NCBI GenBank assembly: GCA_030522415.1
Contig: CM060113.1
Location: forward strand, 10,798,065 to 10,862,064
Source: Channallabes apus
Lineage: Eukaryota; Chordata; Actinopteri; Siluriformes; Clariidae
Length of the DNA: 64,000 nt
Direction: 5' to 3'
Part shown: piece by piece, positions 1 to 11,249 of the stretch
Position numbering within the stretch: position 1 is the first letter of the stretch
How the letters are laid out: each line of letters begins with the position of its first letter
Program-made: the position numbers and the translations under genes
The notes under the pieces: model-generated
What the model was told of the DNA's origin: nothing
Databases searched by the model: none
What the model saw: the letters and a program-made list of their open reading frames with translations, nothing else

Positions 1-592
1 TCTACCGACTGTGAAAAACACCCAAAAAAAGATGCCCAGGGTCCCTGCTCATCTGCGTGAACGTGCATTAGGCATGCTGCAGGGAGGCATGAGGACTGCT
101 GATGTGGCTAGGGCAATAAATCACCATGTCCGCACTGTGAGATGCCTAAGACAGCGCTACAGGGAGACAGGAAGGACAGCTGATCATCCTCGCAGTGGAA
201 GACCACGTGTAACAACACCTGCACAATCCCATTGAGCACGTCTGGGACCTGTTGGATCACAGGGTGAGGGCTAGGGCCATTCCCCCAGAAATGTCCAGGA
301 ACTTGCAGGTACCTTGGTGGAAGTAACATCTCACAGCAAGAACTGACAAATCTGGTCCAGTCCATGAGGAGGAGATGCACTGCAGTACTTCAAGCAGCTG
401 GTGACCACACCAGATACTGACTGGTACTGACTGATTTTGAGCCTCCCTTCATTCAGGGACACATTGTGAAGCAGTTTTTGTTTATGTCTTATTGTGTTGA
501 CTCTTTTAGTGTTCATACAAATATTTACACATTAAGTTTACTGAAAGTAAAAACAGTTGAAAGTCATGGGACGTTTCTTTTTTTGCTGAGTA
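1..592 (+). mobile_element. Tc1-like DNA transposon, internally deleted, 5' end outside window
   Basis: Positions 11-235 encode the N-terminal helix-turn-helix part of a Tc1-type transposase (start MPRVPAHLRERAL, then the GRPR linker motif near 200-212). At about 221-225 the reading jumps, in another frame, to the C-terminal signature NPIEHVWD and the conserved tail after it. The whole catalytic core between them is missing. The 3' terminus, ending near 590 beside TA, has the T-rich look of a Tc1 inverted repeat. The copy is non-autonomous. The family call rests on the HTH and NPIE motifs; the 5' end cannot be seen. Confidence 0.75.
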
Positions 593-597
593 TAATC

Positions 598-1375
598 ACT
601 TAGTACTTGATTACCTTTGGTAGCAATGACAGCCTCAAGGCTGCTTGTAAATGCTTGTTTTTTTAACATTTCACCCTTCTTGGCAGAACTGTTCAAGCTC
701 AACCAGGTTCTCTCCAAAGGTACTAAATTAGGTTCAGGTCCAGACACTGTCTGGCCCACTCCAGAACTCCAGACTTGTTCTCATGCCAATACTGTGTTTT
801 CTTGTCAGTATGCTTTGGTTTGCATTGTCCTGTATAAATATAACATTAGGCTGAAATCCTGAGAATTTTGCAGAAGGTATGTACATGTACTGTATTTGAC
901 TGGAGAGATCATTTTAACAAGGTGATGCACAAGTTCAATCTTTGTGTCATTAGACCAGAGGATTTTGTTTCTCATGGTCTGAGAGTCCTTCATGAGGTGG
1001 TTGGCAAACTCGCAGCAGGCTGTCATGTCCCTTTAGTGAGGAATGACTTTTGTCTGGCCGCTCTACCATAAAGACCTAATTGGTAGAGTGCTGCAGTGAT
1101 GGTTGTCCGCCTGGAAGGCTCTCACATCTATACTGTACAGCAGATCTCATTTATAGTGACCCCTGGGTTTTTGGTCATAGCCTGACCAAGCCCCTTGGTT
1201 ATTTCTGACCATCTTCAGATCTGGGAAAACTTTGGTTGCTACAAATATTTTATTTTTGAAAATGATGGTGGATACTGTGCTCTTGAGTAGTTGGGCTCTC
1301 AACCTCATGACTTTGTTTTTACTCTGACATATATCATTTATGGTGCCACCTTATTTAATGGATATTTGGATATTG
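598..1375 (-). mobile_element. Degenerate Tc1-like transposon relic
   Basis: Read on the minus strand, 805-1070 gives a decayed Tc1 transposase stretch with DSQTMRNKILWSNDTKIEL, corresponding to the ILWxDExKxEL region around the first catalytic aspartate. Stops and frameshifts occur throughout. The same family lies at 26215-27700 on the plus strand, where the equivalent reading is SQTMRN followed by a WSDDT-type motif. It abuts the Tc1 copy on its left. No functional protein remains. Confidence 0.7.
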
Positions 1376-1947
1376 AGAAGCCAAAAAAGGATGTTTACAT
1401 ATTGTTACTACCACTGGAGTCGCTCCAGCATTAAAGTAATGACAAGTATGAATAACTTAACGTCTGAGATATGTGACATATGGCATTTTGCGATTTGGAT
1501 GTTCTGCGAACAAAACATTATAGTATAACAGGATATTCAACAAAGTTAAGTCGGATACTGTAATCTATGCACTACGGTGAAGCTACTTTTTTACTGTTTA
1601 ATTTCCTAACTGATGCACGTTTTTTCCCCCTCTTTCTCATGCTTTCACTTGCACTGGTTTTATAGCATTTAGGAGTCATGATACACTTAAGGTAATATTT
1701 TCTAAAGAAAATTAAGCAGAAAGGTACTGTTACAATACAGCATGAGCACAAGAGACATGAGATGCATTCCCTTTGTGTGGAAAGCTGATGCATTCCTTTT
1801 GTCTGGTTTTGTCTTCTATTACTGTAATGTTTTAAAAGTGGATGATTGACAGTGCATGCCTAATGTATGATAGGGAGCTGTCATCAACTATGAAAATAAA
1901 AGGAGGCTGATGATGTTGTAAACTAAAGGTTTTGTATTGTTTTCCGT
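1376..1947. other. Anonymous AT-rich DNA
   Basis: No coding potential, RNA gene or recognisable repeat seen on either strand. Confidence 0.5.
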
Positions 1948-2160
1948 GGCAGCACGGTGGTTTAGTGGTTAGCAATGTTGCCTTGAACCTCCTGGTCCTG
2001 GGTTTGATTCCCATGTCAGGTCTGTGTGCATGGAGATTTCATGTTCTCCTTGTTCTTGATGGATTTCTTCTGGGTTCTCCAGTTTCCTCCCATAGTCCAA
2101 AGACATGCAGATTAGGCTAATTGGCATTCCCAACACAGTGTGTGTGAATGTTGGATGGAC
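1948..2160 (+). mobile_element. V-SINE (DANA/Mermaid-like), 3' truncated
   Basis: Starts with a tRNA-like head (A box around TAGTGGTTAGC, B box around GGTTTGATTCC) and continues into the central core (TTCCTCCCATAGTCCAAAGA, then AGGCTAATTGGC). It stops in the TGTGTGAATG segment, before the usual 3' tail. Seven or more related copies in the window give the comparison. Confidence 0.8.
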
Positions 2161-2832
2161 ATCTTACAACATGGGAATAAATACAATGGTCACCATTGGC
2201 CTCCGCATTCCTAGATAGATGAATTAATTTTTTTTTTTTTATCTTCAACATTTTCTACCTTCAACATTGTTTGTATTTAAAAAGATTTTGTGTGTAACAA
2301 ATCTCGGTCTTAATTTAAATTGCTCTCACTATAGGCTGTGTGACACCATAATCAGAGCTTGAGTTTGCGAGATTTTATATTTTTTTAATTAAAACTAAAC
2401 CGACATAACATACTAAGTGGCGTACTTAAATAACCTCAAAGGCTGATTTATCCATTGTGCCAACAATGTGGGAGATGGAGTTATAGCTTTTAGAAAAATC
2501 ACTGAAAATTCACACTTATATAACCAAAAAATTTAGAAAAACTATTTTGGCATTTGTGATTTTAAACACCCTTATGACTCTTGTGACTCAAAGAAAACAC
2601 ATGCACAACTTTATCTATCCGTGTGCACTACTTCTTGCTTCATTTACAAAACAAAAAATATATATAATTTTGCTTTTTAAACTGTTAATATATAAATGTG
2701 ATGAATATATTTGTTTTGCTCTGAACTCATTAAAAACATATATACAAAATATAATAGTTTTTTTTATATAATAGCCAAAAATTTACCATTATTTTTTGTA
2801 AATGTTAGAAAATATTCTATCTTTAATATAAT
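2161..2832. other. Anonymous AT-rich DNA
   Basis: No gene or recognisable element. The short open frames are AT-rich and look random. Confidence 0.5.
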
Positions 2833-3229
2833 ACAATTGATATTCATTCATTCATTCATTCATTTTCTATACCGCTTAATCCTGTGTTCAGGGTCGCGGG
2901 GGACCTGGAGCCTATCCCAGGAGACTTTGGGCACTAGGCAGGGTACACCCTGGACAGGGTGCCAATCCATCGCAGGGCACACACACATACACACACTCAC
3001 ACACCCAATCACACACTATGGGCAATTTAGGAACGCCAATTAGCCTAACCTGCATATCTTTGGACTGTGGGAGGAAACCGGAGTACCCGGAGGAAACCCA
3101 CCAAGCACGGGGAGAACATGCAAACTCCATGCACACAGAGACGGGAATCGAGCCTGGCCGGGGAATCGAACCCAGACCCTGGAGGTGCAAGGCGACAGTG
3201 CTAACCACCGCGCCGCCACAATTGATATT
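2833..3229 (-). mobile_element. Full-length V-SINE with 12 bp target-site duplication
   Basis: The element occupies 2845-3217 in minus orientation: tail simple repeat (CATT)n at 2845-2862, the AAGCGG-type tail, the core domain, and the tRNA-like head ending at 3217. It is flanked by a perfect direct repeat ACAATTGATATT at 2833-2844 and 3218-3229. That is direct evidence of retroposition and fixes both ends. Confidence 0.9.
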
Positions 3230-3589
3230 ATTTAATAAATAAAAAAAGAACAAACCATAGGTAGCATTCCTAGTAGATGTGCATGAAATGGCATTTAGTG
3301 ATGAGCAGTGGTTTTAAACATGCAGGGAGAAAGTGAGTGAGTGATGATGATCATGATGATTAAGATAGAGATATGGGGTGTATATCAAATCCATAAAAAG
3401 ACTGTGGAAATGAAGATGCTGATTGCTTACATCAAATTTACAGGAAGAAAGTCAGAGTAAGAATAAGGAAGATGATGGATAAGAAGGCAGCTCTACAAGA
3501 AAAAACTGAAGTGTCACAATTCCAACAGGGTGAGTGTAGGACCCTGTGGCCTGGCCTAAGTGTGTAAAGTAAGGATGAGAGATTGTAAA
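3230..3589. other. Anonymous DNA
   Basis: Purine-rich, no coding or repeat signal recognised. Confidence 0.4.
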
Positions 3590-3919
3590 AGCACCATTCA
3601 CTAGATTAGTGAATATGGGTGCATCTCTGCCTGGACGAGCCTTACAGCACTGCAGCTGACAGCACTAACGGCTCTAGTGGTTCTAACAGTGTGAGGAGTG
3701 CTCATAGCACTAACAGTGCTAATGGCAGCATTCATGTGGAGCATGTCAGAGTGGGGAACACTTTCATCATTGTGGACCATGAGGTGAGGGAGGCTTTCAG
3801 GGAGAGTGAATGCCAGGAAGTCACAGAACCAGACATCATCGGAGCCCTGCTTACTTCAGCTAGCACCTGTGCTCTCCCTGGAATACTCAGAAGTTTTCAT
3901 ATGCTTTAAACAGTCAGAT
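3590..3919 (+). mobile_element. LINE relic, part 1 (linker and start of RT)
   Basis: Aligns by eye with 56480-56800 of the LINE at 54937-57507: the repeated GCTAAC/GCTAAT linker, the segment giving EHDV or DHEV, then the start of the RT region and a CATATGCTTTAAA string matching CACATGCTTCAAA in the later copy. It stops where the reference is at about 56800, and the same copy resumes at 7250. Strongly decayed, no functional frame. Confidence 0.65.
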
Positions 3920-3999
3920 ATTCCCGTACAAAATTTAACTCAGTAGGATGATTAAATGTAGGTTAAGTCAGGTTGGCCTGTCAATCGAACTGCTTTATA

Positions 4000-4036
4000 C
4001 ATACATACACACACACATACACACACACACACACAC

Positions 4037-4091
<55 letters not shown>
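4000..4091. repeat. (AC)n(TA)n compound microsatellite
   Basis: An AC tract of about 38 nt runs straight into a TA tract of about 52 nt. The same AC-then-TA arrangement occurs after slitrk4 at 16670-16757. Confidence 0.95.
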
Positions 4092-4095
<4 letters not shown>

Positions 4096-4097
4096 TG

Positions 4098-4870
4098 TGA
4101 AATTCCCCAAAACAAATAATGGAAACTCCAATGATTGGTTCCACAACCCAAAATTATTAATATAAAAATAATTCATACAAAATGTAAAGTAAAAATTAAA
4201 CAAATCAACCTGCACTTTATCTTTAGAATAAATATCTAAGAATTACTGAATTTAAGAATCCCGACAGAGCAGTGTTTCCATTAGTGTGTGTGCTTGTGTG
4301 CGCCTGTGTGTGTATGTGTAAAGCCGGAGTAAGACAAGAGGACAGGTGCAAGGAGGGGGCTGCTGTGTAGGATGACTTTCACACACACACATGCGTGCGG
4401 GGCGCACAAAGACACACACACATACGGTACACACACATACACACAGACACGTTAACGTAAACACTGCTCTGTTGGGAAACTTCTTAAACAAGGAACCTCT
4501 CTAATGACACTCTTGCGTGCGAACACACACTATCACTGCTTTCTGACAGAGAGAGACTCTGGATCTTTAACAAGTAACATCTTTTGTTTCTTGACACTTG
4601 CTTTTGTTTTACGCGTGCGCACACACACACACACACACGTAGTATAATATACAGTACAAGTGCGCTCGAATGTTGACTATATGAGTGACGCACATGCACA
4701 GACTATTTCTGCTCCCTAAAGGCCATGGGACGCGATTACCCATAATCCTGTAGCACGCGAAAGAGAAGAACCAGTGGCTCAGCTGTGATGACATGATGCT
4801 CAGCAGACAAAGCACATGCATACTACTTGTATATCAAGTCATCGCTCGCTTATTAAGTTTAAATGTATTC
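4098..4870. repeat. Unclassified ~0.8 kb interspersed repeat, copy 1
   Basis: Shares many blocks with 33035-33880: AATTCCCC near the left end, GTAAAGTAAAAAT with AACCTGCAC, GACAGAGCAGTGTT, GAACCTCTCTAATGACACTC, GGATCTTTAAC, TGTTGACTAT, CGATTACCCA, and GAAGAACCA near the right end. Inside lies an imperfect hairpin, 4260-4476: the left arm GACAGAGCAGTGTTT is complementary to AAACACTGCTCTGTTGG on the right, with GT-rich and CA-rich tracts facing each other. No protein is encoded. The class is unknown; the ends are approximate. Confidence 0.6.
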
Positions 4871-5247
4871 AAACATTTTGCTCGTCTTGCAAAGCACTCC
4901 CAGACCAAGTTACTCTCAATCCAAGGTTCCAATGTATATAACATACAGTTGTTGAAATTGTCATTATTCAAGCATAATAAAACTCTATACTTTCTTTCAG
5001 ATTTTTTTTGAAGCCATGACTCCCCTCCATATAATACTGTTTGGCCAGTCTTTGCTTGAAAGATTCAACGTATGCAAAATTCTGAAAGTGAATCTGAAAG
5101 TCTATCAGAAATTTTTTTTTTAAGCTACTTGAAAGTGAATGAGAAAAGAGAGCATGGCAATTGCAGCATGGCCATTGTTTTTCCCAGCAAAAGTCTGTTT
5201 CTTTATGTTAGAGTAGGTCATTTTCTCCATATGATGCAAATGAACTG

Positions 5248-7018
5248 GGCCCGGTTTCTCGATAACGCACACTATTCGCGTGCTAAGAAGACTCTTAAGA
5301 TATATCTTACGTTAAATGATAACTTTTCTAAGTATATTTCTCGAACTGTCTCTTAGGAGTCTTCTTAAGTCGCTGCCTCTTATGTCCGACGTTACAAGGC
5401 GCTGTCTACAGTGAAGGTCCTGAATTAGCGGACATCTCAGGAATCGATTTTTGACTCCTTTAGCATGACAGCATTAAGAAAGACGGCACTTTCTATGCAA
5501 ATTAAACATTGCACTAAATTATTTTAATAGCGTTTATTTCGACATGGGTTAATAAAAATATATAAATATATAATAAATATATAAATTAAATCACCAAACT
5601 GTCGCTAATATTTTCATGTAACCTGTTGCGGTGAAACGAACCGGGTATACAATCATAGTTGATTGACAAACAGCTGATAACACTCTTCACCAGCTTCAGA
5701 AACAATGTGAAGCATTTCAGTTGTTGGGGTTGTATAGGGCACTTATGGAATGAATACGATGAGATGACAGAGTGGAGGTTCAATACCCCTATCTCACCTA
5801 CGCGGTTTCGCGCAGGGGCCGTAATCTCGGTTCATGACGATTCAGCGCAGGTTTTGGTGCCATGGTTACGTTTCCATTTTACCACGCAAAAAAAATAAAA
5901 ATGTTTAACATGTGTGGCCTGACTCATCTCCGTGAGCTGCCGCGTTTGCCCGCGACGTTCCTTTAACATTCTGCAAAGTTCTTCAAGGTCTGCAAGCTTC
6001 CGCGAGAACCAGCAAAAAAATTAAACGTTTAATTTTTCACGCGGAAAGAAACGGAATCACAGCGCAAAAATTCGGGGTGAATCACGATGAACCCTACTTA
6101 CGGCCACAGCGCGAGCCCGCGCAGGTGAGATAGGGGTATAAAACCGCATCTCATAGCAAGTCAAACCGCATAAGTGAATAGGGGTATTAAGCATTACAAT
6201 CATCCAGAAAAATTAATGGATGCGGGGTTTGAAACTCCCAAGGTTATTTTCTCATTTAACTAAATCAAATTTCATAAAAATAAAACGTGTCTAAAGAAAT
6301 GTCCATAAAGTTATCGATAATGGCTAATGATCAATGAAACATATTTTAAACAAAAAGCAGCTGGACATCGGGACATAGAGCGTACTGTAAGTACGACGCG
6401 TTGGCCTGGCAATCGCAGGTCTAAGCAGGTCAGAAGCTCCATAATCTGTTGCCTTTTGAAGGCAAAACCTTTTTCTTTTTTTTTAAATAACCACGGGGAA
6501 AATATGAAAAGTGCTGAAGTTTTGTCTAAAGGAAAAATGTACATGACCCACACGGCTCCACGGACCGCGCCGTCTTCAGTTTAACACAACACCATGCTGT
6601 ATCGCTGCCAAATTGTTTGCCAGCTGTTTAATATTAAAAGTTATTGCCAATTTTAATGCATTAGTCACATTATGAAATAGGCTAATTAAAAGTCATTCTG
6701 ATATCAAATAAAATAAAATTCTTAAACAGGCCTACAGTATATTCCATCATTAATACGACTTTGATAACGTGCCATAATGTGCTTCCATACACCGCTGGTT
6801 TATAAAGATTGCTGCTCAGTAGCGGCGACTAGCGTCTTGAGCTGAAACTACGCTAAGAATGAGTTACGGTTGGTCCAGACCAACCTTACGAACGTGTGAC
6901 TTATCTAAGAGATACTTAGCGTAAGAACGTTTCGGGAAATGCGCCATAATGTTATGAGAGAGGTTAAGGTACAACTTAAGAACTACTTAGCGATAAGAAG
7001 CTTTCGATAAACCGGGCC
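5248..7018. mobile_element. 1.77 kb non-autonomous TIR element, tentatively PIF/Harbinger-like
   Basis: Begins GGCCCGGTTT at 5248 and ends with the exact inverse AAACCGGGCC at 7018. The similarity continues inward as an imperfect inverted repeat containing CTTAAG, CTTAG and TCTCTTA blocks (5260-5370 against 6890-7000). Candidate 3 bp duplications CTG flank both ends (5245-5247 and 7019-7021); CWG duplications are known for some fish Harbinger elements, so that class is an inference. No frame above about 85 aa and no transposase, so it is non-autonomous. Confidence 0.6.
5728..6191. mobile_element. Palindromic MITE nested in the 5248-7018 element
   Basis: CCCCTATCTCACCT at 5787-5800 is mirrored by AGGTGAGATAGGGG at 6123-6136. 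Further in, GGTTCATGACGATTCA faces TGAATCACGATGAACC. Further out, CACTTATG (about 5740) faces CATAAGTG (about 6169). The inverted arms are therefore about 100 bp each around a short loop. A second ATAGGGGTAT lies at the right edge. No coding capacity. Confidence 0.6.
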
Positions 7019-7249
7019 CTGATTAGTTCTCTAACATTTAATAAACGCTTTGTTCTCTAACAAATTATTAAATGGTAAATGTTTTTGTGGATGTATCATT
7101 ATTCCTTCATAAAATGTGTTAATAATTCTGAAAATAATCTAGCTGTCTTTGGGAAAGGCTATCTTTCTATGGATTTTCTTACCTCATTTGGCTGGTCATG
7201 GAACATCCAAAGTTGATGACTTTTAGATAACTTTTAGACATAAATGTTT

Positions 7250-8470
7250 ATTGGGATTGTTCCTGCCCCAAACCCCATCTCCCTTGCCTAATTGACTATT
7301 GCCCAGTCACTCTGACCTCAGTTTGAGGGAAGTGCTATAAAAGGCAAGTGCTGTTAAGGGACCTCATCACGTCTTCATTTCATGACACCCTGGAATTGTA
7401 ACAGTTTGCAAACTGTACTAATGTCTCAACCAGTGATGGCATCACACACCTCCTACACATAGCCCTGAGCCATCTGGACACCAGGAAGTAAAAATTATGT
7501 TAAAATCCTTTTACTTTGACTACAGCGCAGCATTTAACACTATAATTACTTCCAAAATCACCATCAAGTGATAGAGGATCTGGGATTTAGTCTATCCCTG
7601 TGTCCAACATTCTGAGAGGCAGAACACAAGCAGTACATGTAGGCAGACATGTCTCACCCTCAGCTCATGAGTCTCCCAGGGTTATACCCTGAGCACCACT
7701 GCTGTACTCATTTTACACCTAGCGGCCTCTTCCAACTCTACCACCATTGGCAGGCATGCTGATTACATGTGATTGTAATGAGCTTGACCTACAATACTGA
7801 TGAGAAGGTCTACCGGAATGAAGCCTGGAGAACTGGCGCCAGAAAAGGAATATGCTCCTAATCAGCGATGTAAATGAATTTATAGTGCAACAAAGCAGGA
7901 GATGAGCTATCTCCTTAAGATCAGTGGTTTCACAGTGGAGAAATTAGACAGCTTCCAGTACCTTGGTGTTCACATCATGCAGAACCTTGCATGGTCCTTG
8001 CATCACCTTAACACTGGGGTAAACATGGCCTGTCAGCTTTTATAATACCTTTGATGCTTAAAGAACTTTAAACTGCTATCTAAGCTGCTAAGGAACCTCT
8101 ATATATATGTGTAGTTGAGAGGCCACTGACAGGAAGCATCAAAGCCTGGTTTGGGAACAGTACCAAAACAATAGGTGGACTCTCCAGACGGTGGTGCCAC
8201 CAGCTGAGCACACCATTCAAACTGAGCTCTCTGACCTGAAGTCTAGCTACAACTAGTGGTGCTGAACCAGTGCCACGGACATGAAACCTCAGCCATCCAA
8301 ACAAATGACTCTTCTCTCTGTTGCAGAGAAGTGTTTCTGCTCCCTGAAGGCCAATAAAAGAATGAGGACAGGCTTCTTTCCAGCTCCTTCAAAGACTACT
8401 CAGCCCTGAACCAGAACAACACCTAGCACTAGACCTGTGCTTTGTTTGCACAACACCCACACCCCTATAT
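7250..8470 (+). mobile_element. LINE relic, part 2 (RT to 3' end)
   Basis: Resumes the copy begun at 3590-3919. ATTGTTCCTGCCCC matches about 56807 in the younger LINE, followed by decayed equivalents of the [18 protein letters not shown] and [14 protein letters not shown] RT motifs, the post-RT YLGVHI-type segment near 7958, and the 3' region to about 8470. Multiple stops. A TA microsatellite follows directly. Family: CR1/L2/Rex1-type non-LTR, by comparison with 56660-57505. Confidence 0.75.
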
Positions 8471-8475
8471 ATCTA

Positions 8476-8478
<3 letters not shown>

Positions 8479-8542
<64 letters not shown>
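8479..8542. repeat. (TA)n microsatellite
   Basis: About 64 nt of pure TA directly downstream of the LINE relic. Confidence 0.95.
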
Positions 8543-8545
<3 letters not shown>

Positions 8546-10545
8546 GCTTTAACCTGTATTTATGAACTTTGATTATCTACAGTATGTTATTTCACTGCAA
8601 CACCTTAGATTGTTGCCCAGCATTTTATTGCACATCTGCACATATCTGAAGTTCCAAATATCATTCATGATGCTACTGACATTCGTCTTTTAACTATCAT
8701 TTCTATTATTAGATTATATGTTAGGCAAATTATGTGCTTATATCAACACATTGCTATTCAAAACTGTTATCTTCATGTTATACTATACAGTATATGGTTG
8801 TTTGTGTTAACAGTAAAGTTTTAATTTAAGTGGCAGTAATGACTAAAATAAAAGGATTCATCAACGAATTGCAATTCATTTAATTATATAAAGCATGTGT
8901 GATTCATTTCACATGTTTGTTTAAGCAGCTACAGTAGCTATGCTGAATTAAAAAATTTATATAATTTTTCATTTTAATGAAAATGTCTACTGACTTAATA
9001 TTTCAGATTATTGTACAAAGTCTCCTCAAAACAACTCCCTTAAATTTTCTAAAAAACTATTATTAGTAGTAGTATTATTACTATTAATAATAATAATCCT
9101 TGTTAAATAATAATGTTTTATTTAAACTAAAAAAGTACAAACAAACAAATCATACAAAATCTTTTTGTAACCAATCATACTATACTAATGTATAGCATAA
9201 AAAGTTAATTCTATATTGGCATCAAATGTCTGAATTAGTTCTTGCATTCCTCAACTCTGAACATAGGCCTAACACAACATACCCAGGATAAAAGCATATT
9301 CAAGCATTTTGCATATCTGAGTTTCTGCCTTTTAGTACAGTCCACAGAAGGAGACCTAGTGTAAAATATTTTTTGGTAAAACAAACAAATTGAGGCTTTT
9401 TTAGCTTGCTCACTGCTTCTTCTTCTTCTTTGTATTCTGAGAGAGAAAGAGAGGGAGATTCATCGGCGTACAGTATCTTGTTGTGTCGCATTACTCATTA
9501 CCCTTCTAGTTCACCCTTTGAAATAACCCTTGGTGCTTCAACCAGTGCTTCAACCTCCAAAAAAATTTTTTTGTTTTGTTTTGTTTAGTTTGGCATCTTA
9601 ATTACTGTCACATATAAATTTAATACCACTTTAAGAGTTCCATTCTCAGTCATCCTCCTGCTGACTGTTTACAATCATTAAGGGTTTGTAGATACAGGCC
9701 ATACCACTTAAATACAGTCAGATGTTTTTGTCTACTGCATACTGTGAAACTCTGGGCAATCTTTCCAGTTATTGATTTTATGGTTTTGGTACTGTACATC
9801 TTTTTGTTTTGTCTTCAAGGCCCTGTTCTCCTGTCTGTTAGCTATCTCCTGTCTGAGAATTTTTTGCCTGCCAATTTAGATCGCCTGCTGAATGTCTCCC
9901 TAATGACAAAAATGTGCAGAACTGCAAATGAATTATCCTTGCTTTACTATACATCTTTTACTGTACATAATATCCAACTCTCCCTGTTGCCCATTATTAT
10001 TTGTTGTATAAACGTATATATATCTCCACTGTAGACAATTGGACACTGGAGAATTAGAAAGATCACCAGTTTTATGGTGCCCCTGCTATACTCATATTAT
10101 TGTCCTTGGCTGATAGGAGTAGAACCTGATGTGGTTTTATGCTATTGTATTGTAGCATGTCCACCTGAGATACTTTTCTGACCACACAGATAATAAAGAG
10201 TGCTTATTCAAGTTACTATAGACATCCTGTCACCTCAGATCAGTCTGGTCATACTCCAATGACCTTGCTTATAAACAAGGTGTTTCAGCTTGCATTAGTT
10301 TTTACTCTGTTGTCATGCAACATGATTGTGTGTTCAGATTCAATTGGGCATGTGCACAATAAATTTACTTTTTAATTGGTGGTGGTGAAGTTTTTGCAAT
10401 AATGTCTATTTAAATAAAATTCACTAATTCCTTAAAAGCAAGTATTTATGTGCAGGGCTATTTTCCTAATAATATAAGATTAAATTTAATTGGTAAATTT
10501 TACACAAATAAATTGAGTGACATGCAACAAATGATGTTCGTTTTT
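8543..10545. other. Anonymous AT-rich DNA
   Basis: No gene or clear transposon. A short TTC run near 9418 and a poly-T/GTTTT run near 9565 are the only simple repeats. Confidence 0.5.
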
Positions 10546-10680
10546 TGTGTACTCCATTTTCCTTCCACAGTCCAAAGACATGCAGTTTAGGCTAACTGTA
10601 GTTTTCAAATTGGCCGTAGTGTATTAATGAGTGAGTGAGTGTGTTGATGTGTGCCCTACGATGGACTGGCACAAAAAAGC
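10546..10680 (+). mobile_element. V-SINE core fragment
   Basis: Contains CCACAGTCCAAAGACATGCA, the TAGGCTAA block, GAGTGAGTGAGTGTG and GATGGACTGGCAC in the order seen in fuller copies. Head and tail are missing. Confidence 0.7.
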
Positions 10681-10989
10681 ACTTGAGCAAAATAAAAGGG
10701 AAAGTTTACTTATATCCAACTAAATTCCCAACACTTTAGTGAAATATCCCTAAGGAATATTTGAGTGTGCATAGAAGAGCCTTAAAATACTTAAGAACAC
10801 TTGCTACAAAATGGCACTAATTAGCTTAATCTTTCTGAAATTCCAGAAACAGAAAGATTGTCTATATCAGAAGTACAAACAGCAAGCAACAAATAAACAG
10901 GAATGCTTATTTTTGCTATAAATCATACTGTATATACAGTACAAAACATAATATGCCTAGAAGCATATAGAGAGCCTTATAAATTTGAC

Positions 10990-11245
10990 TTAGCATGCAT
11001 GAAACGGTTGTGAAGCAGGTAATGTTGCTGCGTCTTAGCTCCAGGCTTCGATCCTGAGCTTGGGTTTGTGTCTGTATGGATTTCTGAGGATTTTCTCTCC
11101 ATATTCCTCCCTCCTCCCAAACTCATATCACCATTCTCATTAGTGGTGAACTTATGTCCCAAGTCTATATATGAGTACATGGTGTGTTGCAATTTATTTG
11201 CATTTCCATCCAAGGTGTATCCCCACCTCATGCCAATATTCTCAG
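10990..11245 (+). mobile_element. Old SINE-like relic
   Basis: Weak resemblance to a tRNA-derived SINE: TTAGCTCCAGGCTTCGATCC as a B-box-like region, then TGTGTCTGTATGGATTTCT and a CCTCCCTCC stretch, ending at CCAAGGTGTATCCCCACC. Too diverged to name. Confidence 0.35.
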
Positions 11246-11249
11246 AATC

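Larger units (their letters stand above)
3920..7249. other. 3.3 kb composite insertion splitting a LINE relic
   Basis: Everything between the two collinear LINE pieces (3590-3919 and 7250-8470). It holds a CA/TA microsatellite, an unclassified 0.8 kb repeat, a 1.77 kb inverted-repeat element with a nested palindrome, and 0.2 kb of AT-rich DNA. Whether this was one event or serial insertions cannot be told from this copy alone. Confidence 0.55.

Noticed and set aside
3619..3909. A 96 aa Ser/Asn-rich open frame that resembles a small novel protein
   Set aside because: It aligns with the linker and RT start of the LINE at 56480-56800 and is a decayed retrotransposon piece, not a gene.
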